From: a bacterium | GTDB taxonomy: Bacteria; SZUA-79; Acidulodesulfobacterales; Acidulodesulfobacteraceae | Assembly (NCBI GenBank): GCA_021794335.1 | Contig: JAJYQZ010000295.1 | Coordinates: 1 to 31,179, forward strand | Direction: 5' to 3' | Length of the DNA: 31,179 bases | Shown here: positions 13,575 to 21,767 of the stretch, in pieces | Layout of the letters: every line of letters starts with the position of its first letter | Position numbering within the stretch: the stretch's first letter is position 1 | The notes under the pieces: model-generated | Database searches by the model: none | Seen by the model: the letters and a program-made list of their open reading frames with translations, nothing else | Told to the model about the DNA's origin: nothing | Translations under genes and position numbers: made by a program

Positions 13575-16325
13575 ATGGGAGTATTACTGCCGGTTCCGGT
13601 CGAAAGAAGTTTGGCTATAAAGCCTAAAATGTTCGGTCTTGAGATGACGGATTTAATTATTATCGGGGCTATTTTCGGGATAATATTTTCGTTTTCGCAG
13701 GATTTATTTTTAAATTTTGCGGTCATAGGGGCGGCTTATGCCGGCTTAAGGCTTTTTAAATTCAATAAGCCGCCTAACTATACTACAAACCTTTTTTATT
13801 TTTTGGGCAACAGAACGCCTTACAAACTGGTCGAAAAGGACAGGGATTATATAAATATTAAATCAGGGGTTAAAACCGTGAAAAAAGCGCAGACGCAGGG
13901 AAAATACAAAAGCTTTTACAACAAAATCAATATATGGTCTATCGAGGACGCCTGCATTGTAGGGCTAAACGAAGACTATACGGCGGGTTTTAAAGTCGGA
14001 GGTCCTAATATATTTATTATGACGGAAGAAGAAGCCTACAACGTTATAAAAGGCGTAAGAGGCATGCTCAATAATTTCACGGAAAAGGTTAAGGCGCAGA
14101 TAATATACAAAGTCAAAGACGGAAACGAAGATACTATAAGGCAGTATAAAAATACGATAAAGCCCGAAACTGACCTTGAAAAAATAATCTTTGAAGACAA
14201 AATAAAAACGTTGGAAAAGCAAAAGATTAGAAAAGTCGAAATCTTTTTGTTTATTACTCTTAAAAAAACTTCAATAAAAGAAAGCCTTTCTTTATCAGTA
14301 AATTTCAATAAATACAGGGCGGAAGCGGAAAAAGAAAGGCAGGAGAGCTTAACGGAGCTAAATATCGTTTTAAACCGTGTTAAAGAATACTTTGAATCAA
14401 TTAAGCTAAACTGGGAAAGGCTTGAAGACGAAGACCTTGTCGAGTATGTTTATGACCACTTAAATCCGTCCAGGATAAATTTTGCGGATAAGCCGAAAGC
14501 TTTTAACGCCGATATGACGGCAAGGGAGCAGCTTGCTTTTAGCCCCGGACTTCCGTCCTGGAGCTATTTTTTTATAGACGGATTTTACTATGCCGGCGTT
14601 GTAATGAAAGTGCCTCCGGAGAGTTCAAAATACGAGGAATTAAAAGAGCTTATGGATATGCCGTTTGCGTATGAATTAATGATAAGCATAGACGCACCCG
14701 TTTTAGAAAAAGAAATTGACAGGCTTAAAAGAAAGGTAAGAAGCACAGAGCTATTATTAAAAACGAGCGGTTCAAAAAACTATGAGGCTCAGCAGAAATG
14801 GGAGGAGCAAGACCAGCTTTTAAAAGATTTGCAAAGTTCGGTTCAAAGACTTTTCAACGTTTCGATAACAATTTTAGTAAGGGATAAGGTTTATTCAAAT
14901 CTTGCCGGCAAAGTCGAAAAAGCCGTCCAGGCGTTTACGAAAATGTCGAACGCTCAGGCTATAAAATACGATTCAAACCACGAGCTTTTATATTTAAGTT
15001 TTCTTCCCGGACACGGAAGCCTTAACAAATTGACGTTTATGTTTAAAACCGACGCTCTTGCAAACTGGCTGCCTTTTTGGGCAAACTGGAAAGGCACGGG
15101 CAATGCGCAAATGCTTTTAAAAAGCGATAACGACGATTTAATTAAGCTTGATTTTGACGATACGAGCGTTAATGCAAAGCATAAAACAATTGTCGGGGCT
15201 ACGGGAAAAGGCAAATCTTTTTTAGTTCTTTTTCTTTTAGTCAATTTTCTTATAAGCAATATAGAAAACGAGTTATTGACGATAGACGTGGGTCCGGATT
15301 ATAAATTTTTGAACGAAGTATTTGACGGTTCTTATTTTCAGGTTGACCTTGAAAAAGACAGTTTAAACTTATTTCCTATAAAAAAAGAAATAATAAGCGG
15401 GGACGGATACGATCCAGATACGATTTCTTTTTTAGCTTCCATAATAGAATTAATGGTGAGCGAAAAAGGAGAGGAGTTGACTAAGAACGAGTTAAGCATT
15501 ATAGAAAAGTGCATTATATACGCTTATGACGAAACAGACGACGATGACTGCCCAATTCTTTCAAATGTGGAAACGCATATGTTTGAATATAAAGGCAGGG
15601 ACGACGACGACGCAAGACAGGCAAGAATAATGGCAAAAGCTATGCACTACTGGACAAGCGGGATGTATGCAAAAATACTTAACAGGAAAGGCGGCTTAAA
15701 TATAAATAACAGGGTCGTAAGCTTTGATTTAAGCCTGTTAAAAGCTCATCCTAAATTAAGGGATATAGTGTATTTCACTATTAACTTTATGGTTTTAAGG
15801 AAAATGCAGAATAAAAAGGCAGGACGATATCAAGTCGTCCAGGACGAATTTCACGAGTTCGGATTAAATAAAATATCGGCAAAGATGACTGCGGATTTAT
15901 ACAGGATAGGAAGAAAATATAATCTCGATATAACTACTGTAAGCCAGAGCCCTAAGGATTTTATAAAACATCCGGCGGCGGACGCAATAATGAACAACGC
16001 TTATATTAAATTCTTCTTGCAGGTCAATGACGGGATAGAGGTTTTAGAAGACTTTAGATTAAGCTATAAAGAGGCGGAAATAGTGTCCAATCTAAAATCG
16101 AGGCCGGGTTATTACTCGCAGGTATTTTTAAAATACGACCAGACGCCGGCCGTATTAAAAGTAGAACCCGGAAGCATTGATTACTGGATTTGCACAAACA
16201 ATAAGAACGACAATATCTTAAAAGAAGAAATGAGAAAGGAATATAAAGGCATTTTGCCGGCCGAACTGCTTGTAAGGCTTGCGCATAAATATCCTAAAGG
16301 GCATTTTACTTTAAAAGAAATATAG
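13575..16325 (+). CDS. VirB3-VirB4 fusion, T4SS ATPase
   Basis: This 916-residue protein joins two parts. Residues 1 to about 90 look like VirB3/TraL: a P-V-P-V-E-R-S-L start, a paired hydrophobic segment at about 27-55, and K-P-P-N-Y. The rest is a VirB4/TraC ATPase with Walker A G-A-T-G-K-G-K-S near residue 540 and Walker B V-V-Q-D-E-F-H-E-F near 755, followed by T-V-S-Q-S. VirB4 powers pilus assembly and substrate transfer at the inner membrane. VirB3-VirB4 fusions are known in several T4SS lineages. No VirB11 ATPase is found in the operon, so VirB4 and the coupling ATPase may be the main motors. Confidence 0.88.
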   Translation: MGVLLPVPVERSLAIKPKMFGLEMTDLIIIGAIFGIIFSFSQDLFLNFAVIGAAYAGLRLFKFNKPPNYTTNLFYFLGNRTPYKLVEKDRDYINIKSGVKTVKKAQTQGKYKSFYNKINIWSIEDACIVGLNEDYTAGFKVGGPNIFIMTEEEAYNVIKGVRGMLNNFTEKVKAQIIYKVKDGNEDTIRQYKNTIKPETDLEKIIFEDKIKTLEKQKIRKVEIFLFITLKKTSIKESLSLSVNFNKYRAEAEKERQESLTELNIVLNRVKEYFESIKLNWERLEDEDLVEYVYDHLNPSRINFADKPKAFNADMTAREQLAFSPGLPSWSYFFIDGFYYAGVVMKVPPESSKYEELKELMDMPFAYELMISIDAPVLEKEIDRLKRKVRSTELLLKTSGSKNYEAQQKWEEQDQLLKDLQSSVQRLFNVSITILVRDKVYSNLAGKVEKAVQAFTKMSNAQAIKYDSNHELLYLSFLPGHGSLNKLTFMFKTDALANWLPFWANWKGTGNAQMLLKSDNDDLIKLDFDDTSVNAKHKTIVGATGKGKSFLVLFLLVNFLISNIENELLTIDVGPDYKFLNEVFDGSYFQVDLEKDSLNLFPIKKEIISGDGYDPDTISFLASIIELMVSEKGEELTKNELSIIEKCIIYAYDETDDDDCPILSNVETHMFEYKGRDDDDARQARIMAKAMHYWTSGMYAKILNRKGGLNINNRVVSFDLSLLKAHPKLRDIVYFTINFMVLRKMQNKKAGRYQVVQDEFHEFGLNKISAKMTADLYRIGRKYNLDITTVSQSPKDFIKHPAADAIMNNAYIKFFLQVNDGIEVLEDFRLSYKEAEIVSNLKSRPGYYSQVFLKYDQTPAVLKVEPGSIDYWICTNNKNDNILKEEMRKEYKGILPAELLVRLAHKYPKGHFTLKEI

Positions 16326-16377
16326 AAAAGCTTTATTTTATTGGATTATTAATTACTATTAAAGGAGGACGTGAATT

Positions 16378-17190
16378 ATGAAAAAGCTATTAATCATTGC
16401 AGTTTTTACGGTTATTTTCGGAATTTCAAGTCGTGCTTACGCTCAATTAGCAGTCTTTAGCGTGCCAAATCCGCAGTCGATCGCAACGCAGATTGAAACA
16501 ACGGCAACGGCGGCTAATACGGACGTTGAAGCAGTCAATACTAAAATTCAAACCGCATTGCAGGAGGCAAGAAATGCGCAGGCAGTCCAAGCCGCGATAA
16601 ATGCGTATAATCAATTTGAAACTTATCAAAACGATTATTACGAGGCAACCGGCTTTTTGCAAAATTTAAAAGAACTTGACGGCGTAGGCAGTTTTTTACA
16701 AAACTATAAACAATTTATACCGAGTGTTCAAAGCGGAGCTCCTAACGATACGCTTGACCAAGAATTAGTAAACTATGTTAACGGAATGGGCAACTCCGAC
16801 CTAAACGCCGCTAATCCGTGGGATAATGAATTAGGCGTAAATTCTACCGCACAGGATATGCAAGCGATTAGTCAAGCAGCAATTAACAGCGAATCGGCAA
16901 CGGCGGCGTTAGACAGCAAAGAAGCGCAGACGGCTACAACTGCGGGGCATTTAATATCTGCAGAAGCTACAAGCGCAAACGGTCTTGACGCAGAAAGATT
17001 AAGCGCAAGCGCAGACGGTAAAATCATAGAACTTTTAAGCGAAATACTTCAAAATCAGGCGGTAGAAAATCAGGCAAATGCGGCGGAAACAGCGCAAAAA
17101 TTAAGATATCAGCAAGAAGCGACATCTCAGCAGTCTGCGGATCAGCAGACCAATGAATCGTTAGCGACGAGTTTATCGGCGGGGTGGTAA
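16378..17190 (+). CDS. VirB5/TrbJ-like exported T4SS protein
   Basis: This 270-residue protein has a signal peptide (cleavage at A-Y-A-Q, about residue 22) and a long helical, Ala/Gln/Asn-rich mature chain. That is the composition and size of VirB5/TrbJ proteins, which sit at the pilus tip or guide adhesion. The first mature stretch, F-S-V-P-N-P...I-E-T, resembles the V-x-D-P start of TrbJ. It lies between VirB4 and VirB6, as in P-type operons, behind AAAGGAGGA. Its end, N-E-S-L-A-T-S-L-S-A-G-W, mirrors the end of the EexN-like lipoprotein. Confidence 0.75.
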   Translation: MKKLLIIAVFTVIFGISSRAYAQLAVFSVPNPQSIATQIETTATAANTDVEAVNTKIQTALQEARNAQAVQAAINAYNQFETYQNDYYEATGFLQNLKELDGVGSFLQNYKQFIPSVQSGAPNDTLDQELVNYVNGMGNSDLNAANPWDNELGVNSTAQDMQAISQAAINSESATAALDSKEAQTATTAGHLISAEATSANGLDAERLSASADGKIIELLSEILQNQAVENQANAAETAQKLRYQQEATSQQSADQQTNESLATSLSAGW

Positions 17191-17194
17191 TATT

Positions 17195-18271
17195 ATGAAG
17201 AAGATAATTATATTTTTATTTTTAGCAATAATGTTAATGACAAATTCCGCTTATGCGGCTACAGAAGCTCGAAGTACGACAGGGCAAGTTAATATGATAA
17301 ACAAATATCCTAAAATCGGAACAGCTTCGACGATACCGTCAACGTTTAATACGATAATGAGTAATAACATTATTCCTTTAGAAAAAACGATACTGCCTTT
17401 TGCTTTTATAGTATTTTTATTTGCCATGGCTATAAGGCTCTATCTTAATCAGGAAGGCGGGTATATGAAGGAAATTTTTTATATGATATTCATAATGTCT
17501 TTACTGATTATGTATAACGTGGTCTGGAACTGGCTTGAAGCGGTAATCCACGGCATAGCTACGGCAATTATGCCGACAAACGAAGTAACTGCATTTTTTA
17601 AAACGCTATTCAGTCAGACTGCTCCTAAAATAAGCATATGGGATTTAAATCTTAATCTAATACTTGCGGCAGCAGCAGCAGCTATTGCGGGCATAGCGGC
17701 GTGGATAATCGAATGGCTTAGATTTTTACTGCTTGCATTTATGTATTTAATTGGTCCGATAGTAATATCTTTAAGCATAATACCGCCGTTGAGACCTCTT
17801 TTAAAAGCATGGATAAGAGATACGATAGAAATAATGTCCTGGCTTATAACGCTTGCCATTTTATACCAAATTCTAAATACTTTAATGTCAACATATATAG
17901 ATTTTCCTTCATTATCTAATAGTAATCCCGTAGTAATGGCGTCTATACTGATTTTATTTATTATTTTAGTAATACTTGCGCCGTTACTTACAGGAAAACT
18001 TTATAAAGGCGGAATGGGGGCTTTGGGTTCGATAGCGAGCGCCGCAACGACAATGATAATAACCGGCGGAACGGCGGCAGGACTCGGAGCGGCGGGAGTA
18101 ACCGGAGGCGGTCTTGCCGGCGGGGTCGGCGCAAAGCTGGCAGGCAGGGGAGCGGGAGCGGCGGCCGGCAATGCAGGTTCGACTGCGGCAAGGCATGCGG
18201 CGGAAGCTGCCGGCAAAAATCATAAATGGCACCCTTATAGAAAGAAAAAGAGTAATGACGATGAAGAATAA
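17195..18271 (+). CDS. VirB6/TrbL-like polytopic channel protein
   Basis: This 358-residue protein has a signal-like start and about six TM segments between residues 55 and 265, with the W-I-I-E-W-L-R-F-L-L-L...G-P-I-V-I-S-L-S-I core of VirB6/TrbL. A long Gly/Ala-rich tail (about residues 275-340) follows, as in many TrbL proteins, and may be disordered or membrane-associated. VirB6 forms part of the inner-membrane channel for DNA passage. It starts 4 bases after the VirB5-like stop. Confidence 0.82.
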   Translation: MKKIIIFLFLAIMLMTNSAYAATEARSTTGQVNMINKYPKIGTASTIPSTFNTIMSNNIIPLEKTILPFAFIVFLFAMAIRLYLNQEGGYMKEIFYMIFIMSLLIMYNVVWNWLEAVIHGIATAIMPTNEVTAFFKTLFSQTAPKISIWDLNLNLILAAAAAAIAGIAAWIIEWLRFLLLAFMYLIGPIVISLSIIPPLRPLLKAWIRDTIEIMSWLITLAILYQILNTLMSTYIDFPSLSNSNPVVMASILILFIILVILAPLLTGKLYKGGMGALGSIASAATTMIITGGTAAGLGAAGVTGGGLAGGVGAKLAGRGAGAAAGNAGSTAARHAAEAAGKNHKWHPYRKKKSNDDEE

Positions 18272-18827
18272 ACTTTCTAAAATCGGTTTTAAGGGCTTTC
18301 AAATGGGAATTAGGTGTTATTATATCCAACTGATGAACCTAACCGCTATTGGGCTTGTTATCGCTTTAATTTGGATAATAAAGCCCGTAGTGGCATACGG
18401 CAATACTCTTAAAAGCATAGGAAGGCTTACCGGAGTTAATTATAAAATATTGGTATCGGTCGCATATGTGGAAAGCGGATTAAATCCATATGCAGTTGAC
18501 GTGGACGGCCGGGCATATTTTTTTAAGAATAAGACGGCGGCCGTAAAAGCCGTAAAAAGATACGTAAGGGAATATCCAAGCGTAGATATCGGTTTAATGC
18601 AGGTAAATTACGAAATATGGGGGCAATACTTAAATCTTCCGATAAGCCGGTTGTTTAATCCTAAAATAAATATTCTAATAGGAGCTTATATTTTAAGCCA
18701 TTATATCAGGAAATACGGTTATTCGTGGAAAACGATAGGACGGTATCATTCGGCGAGGAGCTGGTCGAACTACAATTACAGGAGGAAGATTAAATATATT
18801 TATGGACTCATTGGAAAAAATAAATAA
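18255..18827 (+). CDS. VirB1-like lytic transglycosylase
   Basis: This 190-residue protein has an N-terminal membrane segment (about residues 23-48) and an SLT domain: V-A-Y-V-E-S-G-L-N-P with the catalytic Glu, then I-G-L-M-Q-V-N and Y-H-S-A-R-S at the end of the fold. Such enzymes cut peptidoglycan locally so the secretion machine can cross the wall. I place the start at ATG 18255; the frame is open further upstream but only inside the VirB6 gene. ATG 18261 is an alternative. It overlaps VirB6 by 17 bases and the MoxR gene by 26. Confidence 0.85.
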   Translation: MTMKNKLSKIGFKGFQMGIRCYYIQLMNLTAIGLVIALIWIIKPVVAYGNTLKSIGRLTGVNYKILVSVAYVESGLNPYAVDVDGRAYFFKNKTAAVKAVKRYVREYPSVDIGLMQVNYEIWGQYLNLPISRLFNPKINILIGAYILSHYIRKYGYSWKTIGRYHSARSWSNYNYRRKIKYIYGLIGKNK

Positions 18828-19692
18828 TATCAAACAAAACCTCAACGATTACTTTATTGAGAGGCAGGAAATTATCGACGGAATATTCCTGGCGATAATG
18901 ACGGGCAAGCATATGCTTTTAATCGGACCGCCCGGCGTTGCCAAGTCTTATGTTTTACAGGCTATATGCGAGCATATTAAAGGTATCGTGTATTGGGAAT
19001 ACTTATTAACGCCAAGCACCGAAGAAAAAGAAATAATGGGAAACTGGAGCGTAAAAGAGGCAGCTCAGGATAGAATGATTAGGAACATCGAGAATAAACT
19101 TCCGGAGGCGCACATCGCTTTCGGGGACGAGTTTTTTAAGGCAAAAGGCGAAACGCTGCAAAGCCTTTTATTGGCAATGAGCGATAAGATTTACTACAAT
19201 CCGACGAGACAGCCGATACCGCTTATAAGCTTTTTTGGAGCTTCCAACGAAAAACCAGGGCAGGGGGATTCCCTCGAAGCTTTATACGATAGATTTTTAT
19301 TAAGGTTTGAACTTAAAAGATTAAAGAAGAAGGAAGAAAGGCTAAGACTATACAGTATTGACAGATATGACCCAAAAGAAATAACTATATCCTTAGACGA
19401 GATTTTGGAGCTGCAAAAATTAGTTAAAAATGTTTACCTGCCGGAGGATATGAAAAACTTGTTTGCGGACGTCATCGAGGAGCTTGAATATAAAAACATA
19501 GTCATATCGGAAAGAAGGCAAATCTGGTGCTTAAGCTTATTAAGGGCAAACGCTATGCTTAACGGCAGAAATGAAATCGTCCTGGACGATTTTAAATCCT
19601 TAATACCGGCGTTATGGACTTATTCGGTAGAGTATAGGCCGGTATGTTTAGTGATAAAGAATTTATTTAAAGAAGAAAATCTGGAAGTTTAA
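18802..19692 (+). CDS. MoxR/RavA-type AAA ATPase
   Basis: This 296-residue AAA+ ATPase has Walker A G-P-P-G-V-A-K-S at residues 42-49, Walker B I-A-F-G-D-E-F-F-K-A near 107-116, and A-S-N-E sensor 1 followed by L-Y-D-R-F-L-L-R-F, all typical of the MoxR/RavA group. These ATPases act as chaperones that help assemble complexes or insert metals, often with a VWA-domain partner, which is absent here. It overlaps the transglycosylase gene by 26 bases and closes the T4SS operon. It may assist assembly or disassembly of the transfer machine, or stand in for the missing VirB11; both ideas are inference. Confidence 0.85.
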   Translation: MDSLEKINNIKQNLNDYFIERQEIIDGIFLAIMTGKHMLLIGPPGVAKSYVLQAICEHIKGIVYWEYLLTPSTEEKEIMGNWSVKEAAQDRMIRNIENKLPEAHIAFGDEFFKAKGETLQSLLLAMSDKIYYNPTRQPIPLISFFGASNEKPGQGDSLEALYDRFLLRFELKRLKKKEERLRLYSIDRYDPKEITISLDEILELQKLVKNVYLPEDMKNLFADVIEELEYKNIVISERRQIWCLSLLRANAMLNGRNEIVLDDFKSLIPALWTYSVEYRPVCLVIKNLFKEENLEV

Positions 19693-19695
19693 AAG

Positions 19696-19712
19696 TGTCC
19701 GCCCGGCGGACA
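19696..19712. repeat. 17-bp palindrome TGTCCGCC-N-GGCGGACA, copy 4
   Basis: Perfect arms with a central C, 3 bases after the MoxR stop codon and 22 bases before the excisionase-like ATG. The leader after it resembles that after copy 3. Confidence 0.85.
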
Positions 19713-19734
19713 GTAAAAAAAGAGCCATTAAAAA

Positions 19735-19965
19735 ATGAATACAAACCATAAAGAAGTAAAATCGGATTATTTGGATACGATAGAGGCGGCGGAATATTTA
19801 CATATTAGCAAAGCGCAAATTTATCGAATGATAAAATCCAGGAAGATACCTTTTTATAAAATAAGTTCAAAAATTTTACTAAAAATTTCCGATATCGAAG
19901 ATTTTATGTATAACAATAGAATATCAAGCGTTGACGAGACTATGAAAAAAATAATGAGGGGCTAA
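19735..19965 (+). CDS. Excisionase-like MerR/HTH_17 protein
   Basis: This 76-residue protein carries the HTH_17 pattern L-D-T-I-E-A-A-E-Y-L-H-I-S-K-A-Q-I-Y-R-M-I followed by K-I-P-F-Y-K-I and a wing ending D-I-E-D-F-M. This family includes recombination directionality factors (Xis) of integrative elements. It is the last gene before the attachment site, 160 bases away, which suits an excisionase. The tyrosine integrase it would assist is not in the window. A generic regulator is the alternative. Confidence 0.72.
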   Translation: MNTNHKEVKSDYLDTIEAAEYLHISKAQIYRMIKSRKIPFYKISSKILLKISDIEDFMYNNRISSVDETMKKIMRG

Positions 19966-20125
19966 AATATATACCGTTGTGCCGATATTTAACAAAGGTA
20001 TAAGATAAGTATTAATATACCAATTAGTTATGATTAAAAGATGTATGATAAATCAAAAAATACCACACACATTAATTAAAACTTTAAAAAATAATGATTT
20101 CAATATGTTATACAATAGACATTAT

Positions 20126-20172
20126 GCCTGTCACGCCGGAGGTCGCGGGTTCGATCCCCGTCGGCCCCGCCA
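20126..20172 (+). other. attR: 3' fragment of tRNA-Asp (GUC)
   Basis: These 47 bases equal the tRNA-Asp sequence from just before the anticodon loop (CTGTCAC, anticodon GTC) through the 3' anticodon strand GCCGG, the T arm (GCGGG-TTCGATC-CCCGT), the acceptor strand CGGCCCC and GCCA. The 5' half is missing: the bases before it (ACATTAT) cannot complete the anticodon stem. This is the displaced tRNA end left by integration in the anticodon loop, so the exchange point lies near 20126-20136. Confidence 0.88.
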
Positions 20173-20289
20173 CTTTTCAAATTGCCTTTTTAACCGCCTT
20201 ATAAAAATACCTCAAAAAATTTCCACTTTTATTTAATTTTTGATATAATTATAAAATTTAAAATAATTATTTACCGTTATTTTATATTT

Positions 20290-20374
20290 GCGAGAGTGGC
20301 GAAACTGGTATACGCACTGGACTTAGAATCCAGCGGAGCAATCCTTGGGGGTTCGAGTCCCCCCTTTCGCACCA
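20290..20374 (+). tRNA. tRNA-Leu (UAG)
   Basis: This 85-nt tRNA has acceptor pairs GCGAGAG/CTTTCGC (one G-T), the anticodon arm CTGGA-CTTAGAA-TCCAG with anticodon TAG, a short variable arm stem, the T arm GGGGG-TTCGAGT-CCCCC and an encoded CCA. In the uninterrupted chromosome it would follow tRNA-Asp. Confidence 0.95.
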
Positions 20375-20455
20375 TAACAATATAAATAATCGTATTATAT
20401 TCTTATATACTACGCCGTTTTATTTTTTTACTATACTTTTTAGGAGGTTATCTGT

Positions 20456-21184
20456 ATGTCGGGTCACAGCAAATGGAGCACCATTAAAAGAAAAAAAGGA
20501 GCTTTGGACGCAAAAAGAGGCAGGATTTTTACCAATATAATAAGGGAAATAATAACCAGCACGAGAATCGGCGGAAAAGATATTTCGTCGAATCCGCGCC
20601 TTAGGCTTGCCGTAGATGAAGCAAAAGCGAACAATATGCCTAAAGAAAACATAGAAAGGGCAATGAAAAAAGGCGCCGGCGAGCTCGAAGGGGAAACCTA
20701 CGAAGAAATAATATACGAAGGATACGGACCTGCCGGAGTGGCTCTTCTTATAGAAACTCTTACCGACAACAGGAACAGGACGGTATCGGAAGTCAGGCAC
20801 GCTCTTTCTCGGCACGGCGGAAGTCTGGGCGAATCCGGATGCGTTATGTGGATGTTTAATAAAAAAGGCGTAACAGGGTTCGATGCGGCGTCTAATACGG
20901 AAGACGCTATTATGGAAATAGCTTTGGAAGCCGGAGCGGAAGACGTAAAAACCGAAGAAGACGAAATTTTAGTTTACAGCGACGTAAAAGATTTCGAGAA
21001 CGTTAAATCCGCTTTTGAAGCAAAAGGGGTAAAAGAAAAATTTTCCGAAATTTCGTATATTCCTCAGACGAATATAGAACTTAAAGGCAAGGAAGCCGAC
21101 CAGATGATCAAACTTATGGATGCGCTCGAAGAGATAGAAGGCATTCAAAACGTTTATGCAAATTTCGACGTGCAGGAGCAGTAA
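20456..21184 (+). CDS. yebC: YebC/TACO1-family protein
   Basis: This 242-residue protein opens with the family signature M-S-G-H-S-K-W-S-T-I-K-R-K-K and K-R-G-R-I-F-T, and keeps the G-x-G-P-x-G-V-A-L-L-I-E-T-L-T-D-N-x-N-R-T core. YebC proteins are of full usual length here. They have been described as transcription regulators and as translation factors that help ribosomes through proline-rich stretches. A strong AGGAGG is upstream. It starts a cluster with ruvC, ruvA and ruvB, a very common arrangement. Confidence 0.95.
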   Translation: MSGHSKWSTIKRKKGALDAKRGRIFTNIIREIITSTRIGGKDISSNPRLRLAVDEAKANNMPKENIERAMKKGAGELEGETYEEIIYEGYGPAGVALLIETLTDNRNRTVSEVRHALSRHGGSLGESGCVMWMFNKKGVTGFDAASNTEDAIMEIALEAGAEDVKTEEDEILVYSDVKDFENVKSAFEAKGVKEKFSEISYIPQTNIELKGKEADQMIKLMDALEEIEGIQNVYANFDVQEQ

Positions 21185-21213
21185 TATTAAATCTTAAATT
21201 TTTTTTATGTTTT

Positions 21214-21735
21214 ATGGGCTACCGAATTTTAGGGGTTGACCCCGGGTCGAGATATACCGGATGGGCGGTCTTAGACCTTCCGTCCTTCGGAAGACCTTTC
21301 GAGTTATCGTCATGCGGCTTAATAGACGTAAAAAATAAAACATTTCCCTATAATTTATCTAAATTGTATTCGGAGCTTAAAGAAATAGCCGTCGAATATT
21401 CTCCGGATATAATGTCCTTAGAATCGGTATTTTCCGGCATAAATCCGTCTTCTTTAATCAAGCTTTCTCAGGCTCGCGGCGTCATATGCATGCTCTCTTC
21501 GGATTTAAATATAAAGCTCAGGGAATATCCGCCGAGGTTGGTTAAAAAGAGTATCGCCGGAAGCGGAAGCGCGGATAAGGACAGGATGAAGGAAGCTCTT
21601 AAAATCATATGCTCTTCTTCTAACGCTTACGGAGTATCTGAATTTTTAAGCGGCAAAATTAACGATAATATTTCGGATGCGCTGGCAATAGCGATATGCT
21701 GTGCGACGGATATGAAAAATTTTATAAACGCTTAA
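21214..21735 (+). CDS. ruvC: Holliday junction resolvase RuvC
   Basis: This 173-residue RuvC has its catalytic residues in place: D in G-V-D-P-G-S, E in S-L-E-S-V-F, and the final D-N-I-S-D-A-L-A pair. It cuts Holliday junctions held by RuvAB, as a dimer in the cytoplasm. It has normal length (160-180). The ribosome site is weak: only an A/T-rich stretch precedes the ATG, 29 bases after yebC. Confidence 0.95.
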   Translation: MGYRILGVDPGSRYTGWAVLDLPSFGRPFELSSCGLIDVKNKTFPYNLSKLYSELKEIAVEYSPDIMSLESVFSGINPSSLIKLSQARGVICMLSSDLNIKLREYPPRLVKKSIAGSGSADKDRMKEALKIICSSSNAYGVSEFLSGKINDNISDALAIAICCATDMKNFINA

Positions 21736-21767
21736 TATATATTTGGAAAAGGTGTCGGAAACTAACA

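Larger units (their letters stand above)
1..20172. mobile_element. Integrated conjugative element (right portion; left end outside window)
   Basis: This stretch carries a replication/partition module, a coupling ATPase, a relaxase candidate, an entry-exclusion lipoprotein, a nearly full type IV secretion operon and an excisionase-like gene, and it ends exactly at a displaced 3' fragment of tRNA-Asp. That combination is diagnostic for an integrative and conjugative element inserted in a tRNA gene. No integrase gene is visible. Because the fragment at the right end is the original tRNA 3' end, the reconstituted tRNA-Asp, and probably the integrase, should lie to the left of position 1. The transfer genes look intact apart from one small gene with a homopolymer frameshift. 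Confidence 0.85.

Noticed and set aside
16322..16377. AAAAGCTTTATTTTA after virB4 as a third copy of the long repeat
   Set aside because: Only about 14 bases match the start of the repeat and the rest diverges, so chance in AT-rich DNA is enough.
18114..18254. Upstream extension of the lytic transglycosylase frame
   Set aside because: It lies inside the VirB6 tail in another frame and gives an Arg/Gly-rich stretch unlike the family.
17984..18329. Three overlapping minus-strand ORFs opposite the VirB6 tail
   Set aside because: They mirror the Gly/Ala-rich, G+C-rich codons of the tail and have no start context.
20030..20236. 68-codon ORF across the attachment site
   Set aside because: It reads through the tRNA-Asp fragment and has no family features.
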